Below, piece by piece: positions 34,021-40,793 of a DNA stretch of 56,174 nucleotides. This DNA comes from Sutterella sp. (lineage in GTDB: Bacteria; Pseudomonadota; Gammaproteobacteria; Burkholderiales; Burkholderiaceae_F). Every line of letters starts with the position of its first letter. Within the stretch, counting starts at the first letter, position 1. Position numbers and translations under genes: made by a program. The stretch covers positions 1-56,174 of the forward strand of contig NZ_JAUNSF010000009.1 of NCBI RefSeq assembly GCF_030539355.1, written 5' to 3'. The notes under the pieces were generated by a model. It saw only the letters and a program-made list of their open reading frames with translations. It had not been told where the DNA came from and did no database searches.

Positions 34021-34965
34021 TCAGTTCATGTGGACGCCTGCGTGGGCGTCGGAAGCGGTCCCGGTCTCGGGAAAGTCGATCGGCAGCGCGTCCTTCCAGG
34101 CCTCGCGGAAGAGCAGGATGATCGCCTCAAGGCCGGCGTGGCGGATGGCGAGCTTCGCCTTCGCCTGCACGACGGGCTTCGCGTGGAAGGCGACGCCGAG
34201 GCCGGCGGCCTGGATCATCTCGAGGTCGTTCGCGCCGTCGCCGCAGCAGAGGGCCTGATCAATGGACGCGCCGAGGAGCTGCGTGAGCACCTCGACCGCG
34301 CGGCGCTTGCCGTCGGCGTCAAGGATCTTTCCGCCCGCCGGGCCGCGGACCTCGCCCGTGAGGCACCCGTCCTTGAGGACGAGCTCGTTGCTCACGGCGC
34401 CGGTCATGCCGAGGCGCTTCGCGATGGGGCGGGTGAGGTTGGTGAAGCCGCCCGAGACGACGTAGCACTGAATGCCGTTCCTCGCGGCGAACTTCATGAG
34501 CTCAGGCGCGCCGTGCGTGATGCGCACCGATTCGGTCGAGTGCGCGATCACGCTCTCGGGCTGGCCCTTGAGGAGCGCGACGCGGCGCTGCAGGTTCTCG
34601 GCGAAGGGCCAGTGGCCCTCCATCGCCTCGCGTGTCATGCGGCGGACTTCCTCGAGGCAGCCGGCCGCGGCGGCCATGTCGTCGATGCACTCGTTCTGGA
34701 TGAGCGTGCTGTCCATGTCGAAGAAGAACGCCCGGAAGTTCTTGATGGAGAGACCGGCGCGGACTTCGAAATAGTCGGCCTCGTGGCGCTCGGCCTCGGC
34801 GGCGAGCGCCGCGAGCCCCTCGGCGTTTTCCTCGACGCCCTCGAGGCGGAGCGACGGCTCCGTGGGACGGTAGAGAACGCGCTGCGGGCGGAGGGCCGCG
34901 ATGAGTTCGTGAAGCGGTCCGTGCTGGTGGTCAAGGTCGTGCCCGGTGAGGACGATGTCGAGCAT
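34021..34965 (-). CDS. serB: Phosphoserine phosphatase
   Basis: 314 residues. HAD enzyme: DMDST with nucleophile D83 (residues 83-87), YVVSGGFTNLT (motif II Ser), and GDGANDLEMIQAAGLGVAF (Lys/Asp motifs III-IV). The N-terminal 75 residues are the regulatory ACT-like region found in many bacterial SerB proteins. It performs the last step of serine synthesis in the cytoplasm. A GGAG ribosome binding site precedes the ATG. Confidence 0.96.
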   Translation of the reverse strand: MLDIVLTGHDLDHQHGPLHELIAALRPQRVLYRPTEPSLRLEGVEENAEGLAALAAEAERHEADYFEVRAGLSIKNFRAFFFDMDSTLIQNECIDDMAAAAGCLEEVRRMTREAMEGHWPFAENLQRRVALLKGQPESVIAHSTESVRITHGAPELMKFAARNGIQCYVVSGGFTNLTRPIAKRLGMTGAVSNELVLKDGCLTGEVRGPAGGKILDADGKRRAVEVLTQLLGASIDQALCCGDGANDLEMIQAAGLGVAFHAKPVVQAKAKLAIRHAGLEAIILLFREAWKDALPIDFPETGTASDAHAGVHMN

Positions 34966-35064
34966 TTGGTCTCCGATCAGGATGAAGGCGGTTTGTGGTT
35001 CGGTGCGCGTGAGTCTATCGCGTCGCGGGCGCGGCCGTGACTCCCTCGGCGCCGCAGAAAATGG

Positions 35065-35101
35065 AAAAGTCCGCCGCTTCGGTTCAGGAAGCGACGGACT
35101 T
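35065..35101 (-). terminator. Terminator of the fumarate-reductase-type gene
   Basis: AAGTCCGCCGCTTC (35067-35080) pairs with GAAGCGACGGACTT (35088-35101), with one mismatch. On the minus strand TTTTCC follows. It is 180 bp beyond the stop codon of the flavoprotein gene. Confidence 0.75.
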
Positions 35102-35282
35102 CAGGTGAAGTTTCCTTCAGCCGGAAAGGAGAAGGGAAGGGGGCGGGCCTTGTGAAGCTCTTACCTCAGGGTTCCGGCTTTCCGAATCCGGCCGTGCAAA
35201 TCCGTCTTCGGTCAGCTGATCCTGCGGTGGAGCTCTGGCGGAGGCGTTCGCTTGTTCTTCAGTTCTCCTTCACACGCGGAAA

Positions 35283-36698
35283 TTACTTCTTCTGGGCATC
35301 GAGGCCGCGGGCGTAGATGTACGCCTGCTGACCGGCGATGCGGCCGAACGTGACGATGTCAGCCTGGGCGTTGCCGCCGAGGCGGTTGCCGCCGTGCACG
35401 CCGCCCGTGATTTCACCCGCGGCGAAGAAGCCGGGGATGACCTTGCCCTCGACGTTGTAGACCTGGGTGAGCGGATCGATCTTGATGCCGCCCATCGTGT
35501 GGTGCACAGCCGGGGTGATGGCGATGGCGTAGAACGGGCCCTTGTCGAGGTCACGCGGCATGTCGGCGCGGCCGAAGGCATCCTTGCCGGCGGCCTTGCC
35601 GGCCTTCCAGGCGTCCATCGAGGCCTTCAGGTCAGCGGCGGGAACGCCCATCTTGCCGGCGATCTCGTCGAGCGTGGCGCCCGTCAGGCAGTAGGACTTC
35701 TTGATGTAGCCGTTCGTCGCCTTGAGCGACTTCTGCATGTCGGAGTCGAAGAACAGGTAGGCGATGCCGTCCTTCTGCTTGAGGATGGCGGCGGAGACCT
35801 TGTCGCGGGTCTCGAGCTCGTTGTAGAAGCGCTTGCCTTCCTTGTTGATGAGGATGGCGCCGTTGCCGCGGACGGCCTCGGTGATCATGTCACCGACGCC
35901 CGGGACCACGGTCGGGTGCGTCTGGATCTGCTCCATCTGGATCAGCTGGGCGCCGATCTTCTCCGCGAGGGTGATGCCGTCGCCGGTGGCACCCTTGTGG
36001 TTCGTCGTGTCGAAGCCCTTCAGGCGGGGCACGTACTTCGCGACGAGGTCGTTGTTCGCGCCGAAGCCGCCGGCGGCGTCAACCACGGCCTTGGAGTGGA
36101 TGGTGTAGACGCCGTCCTTGCCCTTGACCTTGATGCCGACCACGGCACCGTCCTTCGTGAGGATCTCGGTGGCCTGGGTGTTCGTGCGCAGGTCAATGTT
36201 CAGGTTCTTGGCGGACGTGTAGAGGGTGCGGACAACCTCGGGGCCGACGAGCGCGCCGCCGGTCGGGCGGTGCGTACGGGGCTGGGTGGCGCCGGCCATC
36301 AGGCCGACGTCGCGGAGGTCACCGCCGTGGGCGAGGAGCCACTCGACGGACGAGGCCGACTTCTGGGCGAGCGTACGCACGAGAGCCGGGTCGTTGAGCC
36401 AGTGGCCGCCCTTCATCGTGTCGTAGAACATGATCTCGACGGAGTCCTTCGTGCCCTTGGCCTTCTGGAGCGCCGTCTCGGCGGCGTTCAGACCGCCGGC
36501 GGCACGGACGGTGTTGCCACCGACCATGGCCATCTTCTCAACGACGACGACCTTGGCGCCGAGCTCGGTCGCCTCGACGGCGGCGGAAAGACCCGCGCCG
36601 CCAGCGCCGATGACGGCGATGTCGACGTTGATGTCCTCGGCGGCGCCGGCCGTGCCAAAGCAGGCCGTGACGGCGGCTGCAACGAGAATCTTCTTCAT
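35283..36698 (-). CDS. Periplasmic fumarate-reductase-type flavoprotein (haem-free)
   Basis: 471 residues from ATG 36698 with an AAGGAG site. A Sec signal (1-19, ending GAAE) precedes the FAD fold DIAVIGAGGAGLSAAVEA. It keeps the complete soluble fumarate reductase (Fcc3) active-site set: THPT (His365 equivalent), ITEAVRGNG (Thr377/Glu378), NELETRD (Arg402), HHTMGG (His504) and GGNRLGGNA (Arg544). The Arg402 match argues for fumarate or methacrylate over urocanate, whose reductase has Tyr there. There is no haem domain, so an external cytochrome must supply electrons; the nearest is the tetraheme gene at 38112. Sec export of a flavoprotein means FAD is added outside. Confidence 0.92.
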   Translation of the reverse strand: MKKILVAAAVTACFGTAGAAEDINVDIAVIGAGGAGLSAAVEATELGAKVVVVEKMAMVGGNTVRAAGGLNAAETALQKAKGTKDSVEIMFYDTMKGGHWLNDPALVRTLAQKSASSVEWLLAHGGDLRDVGLMAGATQPRTHRPTGGALVGPEVVRTLYTSAKNLNIDLRTNTQATEILTKDGAVVGIKVKGKDGVYTIHSKAVVDAAGGFGANNDLVAKYVPRLKGFDTTNHKGATGDGITLAEKIGAQLIQMEQIQTHPTVVPGVGDMITEAVRGNGAILINKEGKRFYNELETRDKVSAAILKQKDGIAYLFFDSDMQKSLKATNGYIKKSYCLTGATLDEIAGKMGVPAADLKASMDAWKAGKAAGKDAFGRADMPRDLDKGPFYAIAITPAVHHTMGGIKIDPLTQVYNVEGKVIPGFFAAGEITGGVHGGNRLGGNAQADIVTFGRIAGQQAYIYARGLDAQKK

Positions 36699-37140
36699 GT
36701 TTGCTATCTCCTTTCTGTGTCGAAGCACGGAAGTGCGGACGGGCGCGCTTCTCTCTTCCGAAGGGACTTCCCTCCGTGCGCCCTGTCCGACAGGGACGGA
36801 TGCACTGGATGCGGCATCCTTACAAAGAGTTAATGTTAACCCTTAAGGAGGAGAAAGAAAAGGAAAATTTTCCCCACGGGCTACCTACTACAGGGTATTC
36901 AAATGTAAGACCTCTTCATTCGTTTGACCTGACTGCAGTGGCAGACGTCTGCCGTGCTGTCCAACAGGAATCGCTCTCTCAGCAGTCCGCGACTCGGAAT
37001 GTCCCGGAAAACGGCGCATTCATTTGTTGGGCAGAATATTCGTAAAATCCCTCTGCCACTAACTGGGTACTTCCGGCAAACGGGTAAAATGCTGACGTTT
37101 CGGCTTTTTTCGCCTGCCTGCCAGGCGTCTCGGAGGGATC
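36699..37140. other. Divergent intergenic region between the flavoprotein and dprA
   Basis: About 440 bp without a gene. It contains a perfect 14-bp palindrome GGCAGACGTCTGCC at 36940-36953, a GTTAATGTTAAC near 36828-36839, and the dprA ribosome binding site CGGAGGG just before 37141. The palindrome is a likely operator, for an unknown regulator. Confidence 0.45.
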
Positions 37141-37977
37141 ATGGCTCGTCTTCAACCGGAGACATTCAGCGCGCTCTACTCAATGGAAGTCCGGGCGGGG
37201 TCCGGTCTCGGCGTCGCGGAACTGCGCGCGGAGCTCTCGGCCACGTTTCCCGAGGGCGCTCGGGTGCTCAAATGCACTGACGAGGACTATCCCGGGGCGC
37301 TCCTTGAACTCGCCGATCCGCCCGAGGTGCTCTGTGCCTTGGGCGACCTCGCCATCGCCGAGCGGCAGCTGCGCGTCTCGATCGTGGGTTCGCGGGATGC
37401 CTCGCCCGAGCGGCGCGAGGCCGCGCATGACGTCGCGGCCGACCTTGCCGCCCGCGGCGCCGTGATCGTCTCCGGCATGGCCGCGGGCATCGACCGCGCG
37501 GCGCACGAGGGCGCGCTCTCCGCCTGGACCCCGGAGCGCCGTCCGGGACGCACGATCGCCGTGCTCGGGACGCCCCTCTCCTTCCCGTGGCCGCCCGAGA
37601 ACGCGCAGCTCTATTCCGAGATCACCGCGAGCGGTCTCGCGCTCTCCGAGTGTCCGCAGGCCGAGGGCCGGCGCTTCGACCCCGAGGAGCGCTCGAGGTC
37701 GCTCAAACGCCGCAACCGGCTCGTCGCCGCGCTCGGCGTCGGCACCCTCGTGATGGCCGCCCGGCCGGGATCGAGCACCCTGATCGAGGCCCGCGCCGCG
37801 CTCGCGCTCGGCCGCCCCGTGCTCATCTGGCACGAGGCCGCGGGCGAGGAGTGGGCTCGCTCCCTCATTGCCGAGAACCTCAGGGACGGCCAGGGCCGCG
37901 AGCTCGTCGGCGTCTTCGACTCCGCTCGCAGCGCCGAGCAGATCCTCTCGCCCTGGGCCCGCGTCTGGTGGCTCTGA
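37141..37977 (+). CDS. dprA: DprA/Smf-family DNA-processing protein
   Basis: 278 residues: the DprA Rossmann core without the N-terminal SAM or C-terminal winged-helix parts seen in longer forms. Core motifs are SIVGSRDASPERREAA (about 80-95), VSGMAAGIDRAAHEGAL (about 112-128), LSFPWPPEN and RRNRLVAALGVGTLVMAAR (about 195-213). DprA loads RecA on incoming single-stranded DNA in transformation. Whether this organism is competent cannot be told here. GGAGGG lies before the ATG. Confidence 0.9.
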   Translation: MARLQPETFSALYSMEVRAGSGLGVAELRAELSATFPEGARVLKCTDEDYPGALLELADPPEVLCALGDLAIAERQLRVSIVGSRDASPERREAAHDVAADLAARGAVIVSGMAAGIDRAAHEGALSAWTPERRPGRTIAVLGTPLSFPWPPENAQLYSEITASGLALSECPQAEGRRFDPEERSRSLKRRNRLVAALGVGTLVMAARPGSSTLIEARAALALGRPVLIWHEAAGEEWARSLIAENLRDGQGRELVGVFDSARSAEQILSPWARVWWL

Positions 37978-37989
37978 GCCCGCGGGGGC

Positions 37990-38025
37990 AAAAAAATCCG
38001 GATTCCCTCTGAGAGGAGAATCCGG
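37990..38025 (-). terminator. Distal terminator of the flavoprotein-cytochrome operon
   Basis: CCGGATTC (37998-38005) pairs with GAATCCGG (38018-38025). On the minus strand ATTTTTTT follows. It is the second of two terminators after the cytochrome gene. Confidence 0.85.
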
Positions 38026-38047
38026 TCTTCAAGAAAGAAAAGGAGAG

Positions 38048-38094
38048 AAAAAGAGCTTCGCCGCGGCAGGAAGGAGAACAGAAAACCTGCCGCG
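38048..38094 (-). terminator. Proximal terminator of the flavoprotein-cytochrome operon
   Basis: CGCGGCAGG (38062-38070) pairs perfectly with CCTGCCGCG (38086-38094). On the minus strand the stem is followed by GCGAAGCTCTTTTTC. It lies 18 bp after the cytochrome stop codon. Confidence 0.7.
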
Positions 38095-38111
38095 AACCGA
38101 AGAAAAAGGGA

Positions 38112-38459
38112 TCAGGGCACCTTGTAGCCGAACTGATGGCACTGGTCGCAGAAGTTCTCGCTTTCCTGGTGCATCAGGTGGCAGTTCGTGCAGTCGAGCG
38201 TGTTGCTGTAGTGGGGCGACACGTGCGGGTTCGTGGGCTTGATGTTCTTGGTCGAGGCAACAAGCTGGTCAAGGTTGTGGCAGCCCGTGCAGTTGTCGAT
38301 CGTCGGCGTCTGCGGGTTCTTCATGTCCGGGCCGTGGCAGGACTGGCACTGCATGCCGAGCTTGACGTGCTGATCGGCGAGCTTTTCGCCGGCCTGGGCC
38401 GAGAAGGCAGTCAGGGCGAGCGCGCCCGCGAGGAGCGCGGTGAGAACGGTGCGTTTCAT
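38112..38459 (-). CDS. Periplasmic small tetraheme cytochrome c
   Basis: 115 residues from ATG 38459. Sec signal (1-23, ending SAQAG), then four CxxCH haem sites: CQSCH, CTGCH, CTNCH and CDQCH. Extra His residues (DQHVKLG, NPHVSPHYS, CHLMH) can be the distal ligands, giving bis-His haems as in Shewanella CctA/STC and the haem domain of flavocytochrome c. It lies 225 bp downstream of the Tat flavoprotein on the same strand. The expected role is to pass electrons from the quinol pool (through a NapC/CymA-like protein, not present here) to that flavoprotein. Confidence 0.93.
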   Translation of the reverse strand: MKRTVLTALLAGALALTAFSAQAGEKLADQHVKLGMQCQSCHGPDMKNPQTPTIDNCTGCHNLDQLVASTKNIKPTNPHVSPHYSNTLDCTNCHLMHQESENFCDQCHQFGYKVP

Positions 38460-38684
38460 TTGTGGGGCCTCGTGGTCTGGCGCGGTCGTCTTCGAGACTT
38501 TTGACCGCCGGGGAAAAGGATGGGGGAGGACTTTGACGGGCGGGGAACCCGTCTGTCCCGTCGACTCCGGAAAGGCCTCGGTGATCACGGGGATCTGCCT
38601 TTCCGCAGTCGCTTTGAGGTTTGGGCTGCCCGGGAGGACAAGGAGTCAAATCCTCCCGGGCAGGACCTCAAAGGAATCGTTCGA

Positions 38685-40235
38685 TTACATCTTGGCGAAG
38701 TTCTCGCCGGCGATCATGCCGAACGTGAGGGCGTCGATGACGGCCACCGTGCCGAGACGCGAGGCGCCGTGCACGCCGCCCGTGATCTCGCCGCCGGCGA
38801 AGAGGCCCTTGATCGGCTGGTGCGTCTGAGCGGAGATCACCTGAGCCTGCTCGTTGATCATCACGCCGCCCATGGTGTGGTGGATCTTCGGAGCGACTTC
38901 GATGCCGTAGAACGGGGGCTTCGAGACGTCAAGGCCGTTGCTGAACTTGAGGTTGCGGTGGAATTCCGGATCCTCGCCCTTCTTGATGAACTCGTTGTAG
39001 CGGGCGACCTGCTCAAGGAACGGGGCCTTGTTGACCTTGTAGTAGTCGGCGAGCTGCTCGAGCGTGTCGAACTTCTTCACAGTGCCCATCTCGAGCGGGA
39101 GCTTGACGAAGTTCGGGTTGATCGACTTGACGATGGCGTCGTCGGCGACGGCGATCGGGTAGTTCTCGTCGGTGCCGATGACCTTGAAGAGGGCGTCGGA
39201 CTTGATCTTGCGGCCGGCGTGCTCATCCATGAAGCGCAGACCCGTCTTGCGGTCAACGACGATGCCGTAGTCCATGCAGGCGTGGTTGGTGAAGTTCACG
39301 GAGACGCCGAAGCCCTTCTCACGCGGGTTGCAGTACGGGAGGAACTGCAGCCAGCAGAGCTGGACGGGCTGGGCGCCGATGCCGAGGGCCTTCACGAGCA
39401 CGCCGGCGGTGGCGCCGAGCTGGTTCGTGGAGTCGGTCGACGGAACGACGCGCGGATCCTGGGCCTGACGGAAGAAGATGTCGCGGGAGAAGCCGCCGGC
39501 GGCGAGCATGACGCCGAGCTTGGCGCGGACGGTCTTGGTCTTGCCGGTCTTGTTCTCGAGGTCGTCGCTCGCGAGCTTGGCGTTGAAGCGATAGCCCTCG
39601 CGGTAGGCGACGCCGACCACGGCGCCGTTCTCGACGATGAAGTCATCGAACTTGGCACGGGTCATGACCGTGACGTTCTTTTCCTTCTTGATGGCCTCGT
39701 ACATCGGGCGGATGTAGCCCGAGCCCGTGCCGGCCTTGATCTCATAGGAGCGCGGCACGGAGTGGCCGGCCTCGAAGAGCATCTTGTTGGGAACGAACTC
39801 GGCGCCCGTCTCCTCGACGAACTTGATCGTGTCGTTGCAGCGGTCGGCGATGACGCCGAGGAGGTTCGGGTAGTTGATGCCGAGACCGTCCTTCAGGCAG
39901 TCGGCGATGAAGAGCTCCTTGCTGTCCTTGATGCCCTGGGCGGCCTGGACGGGGTTGACCGGGCAGGCGACGTTGCCGCCGCAGATCGCGGAGTTGCCGC
40001 CGACGACGCTCATCTTCTCGAGCATCAGGACGGACTTGCCGCCGCGGGCGGCCTTGAGGGCGCAGGCCATGCCGGCGAAGCCCGAGCCGATGATGACAAC
40101 GTCGTACTCACCGTCGAACTTCTGGACCTGGGAGGCGGGGATGCCGGCGTTGGCGGCGGCGCTCGCCATCAGGGAGGCGGCGAGAGCGGCGCCCGACTTG
40201 AGCATGTTGCGGCGGTTGAGATTGATTTCAGACAT
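38685..40235 (-). CDS. Tat-exported flavocytochrome-c-type reductase flavoprotein
   Basis: 516 residues. A Tat signal (NRRNMLKSGAALAASL, residues 8-23, cleavage near ANAG) precedes the FAD fold DVVIIGSGFAGMACALKAA. It keeps HHTMGG (His504 equivalent), GGVHGASRLG (Arg544) and the Arg402 equivalent in RFMDEHAGRK. It lacks THPT and TEAVRG, which hold one substrate carboxylate in fumarate reductase, and has FLPYCNP and VNFTNHACMDYG there. So it likely reduces a different alpha,beta-unsaturated acid. Partner: the tetraheme cytochrome at 38112. It is divergent from the Tat aconitase. Confidence 0.93.
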   Translation of the reverse strand: MSEINLNRRNMLKSGAALAASLMASAAANAGIPASQVQKFDGEYDVVIIGSGFAGMACALKAARGGKSVLMLEKMSVVGGNSAICGGNVACPVNPVQAAQGIKDSKELFIADCLKDGLGINYPNLLGVIADRCNDTIKFVEETGAEFVPNKMLFEAGHSVPRSYEIKAGTGSGYIRPMYEAIKKEKNVTVMTRAKFDDFIVENGAVVGVAYREGYRFNAKLASDDLENKTGKTKTVRAKLGVMLAAGGFSRDIFFRQAQDPRVVPSTDSTNQLGATAGVLVKALGIGAQPVQLCWLQFLPYCNPREKGFGVSVNFTNHACMDYGIVVDRKTGLRFMDEHAGRKIKSDALFKVIGTDENYPIAVADDAIVKSINPNFVKLPLEMGTVKKFDTLEQLADYYKVNKAPFLEQVARYNEFIKKGEDPEFHRNLKFSNGLDVSKPPFYGIEVAPKIHHTMGGVMINEQAQVISAQTHQPIKGLFAGGEITGGVHGASRLGTVAVIDALTFGMIAGENFAKM

Positions 40236-40349
40236 CTTTCATTCCTTTGAAGTGTGGGGTTGGAACCTTTCGGTCCCCGCGCCGTGACCGGGCTGGTCGA
40301 AGTCCGTCAGGCGATGCAGTCATTCTGAAGTACCTCCGCTCCCCCGGAA

Positions 40350-40365
40350 CTAGACCTTGGTCTAG
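40350..40365. promoter_or_regulatory. TodT/StyR-like palindromic operator
   Basis: CTAGACCTTGGTCTAG at 40350-40365: perfect half-sites CTAGACC and GGTCTAG around TT. The 6-4-6 layout (CTAGAC-CTTG-GTCTAG) matches the StyR/TodT box type (ATAAAC-CATG-GTTTAT) at every conserved TA-AC...GT-TA position. It lies 115 bp upstream of the Tat flavoprotein start on the minus strand. A FixJ/TodT-type regulator is the natural candidate; the orphan at 7215 is one possibility. Confidence 0.5.
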
Positions 40366-40550
40366 GTCCGCCTCGACCTTTCTGCGGATCCGCTCTACGC
40401 CTTCCAGCGGATCCGGCAGCCGCCTCCCCCGGGGCATTCCGGCGGGGAAATCCATGCGGGACGGACGGAATCTCAGTGAAAAAACTGAGGAAACGCTTGC
40501 TCCCGTCGTGCATCGGCTACGAACCGACTCCGGATCAATCGCGCGGAATG

Positions 40551-40585
40551 TTGACTTCATACGTGACTACGTAGTGGGCGGTCGG
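40551..40585 (+). promoter_or_regulatory. Shared operator element, copy 1 (aconitase promoter)
   Basis: TTGACTTCA, 7 bases, CTACGTAGTGG, then xCGxTCGG. It is identical to the element at 43339-43373 at 27 of 35 positions, including TTGACTTCA and CTACGTAGTGG. TTGACT may double as a -35 box. It ends 208 bp before the aconitase ATG. Confidence 0.7.
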
Positions 40586-40793
40586 GAGAACAATGCGGGT
40601 CAGCGGATGAGTGACCCAATAGAAGCTCATCGGCTGACAGCCCCGGGGATACAGGGGTGCCATGAACTGACCGGGCGGCGGGTGAACCAATTGTTTCTCC
40701 TCTCCCGCCGTCCGGACATTTTTCCCCGGCACTTCAGACCCTCAACGATCGGAAACGATCCGTAATAAGAAACCAGAGACCAAGAGAAAGAAC

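Larger units (their letters stand above)
40236..40793. other. Divergent regulatory region between the Tat flavoprotein and the Tat aconitase
   Basis: 558 bp without a gene. It holds the TodT/StyR-like palindrome at 40350, the shared CTACGTAGTGG element at 40551, and an inverted repeat GGGTCA/TGACCC (40597-40602 with 40612-40617). The acn ribosome binding site, AAGAGAAAG, precedes 40794. The density of inverted repeats suggests several regulators act here. Confidence 0.6.
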
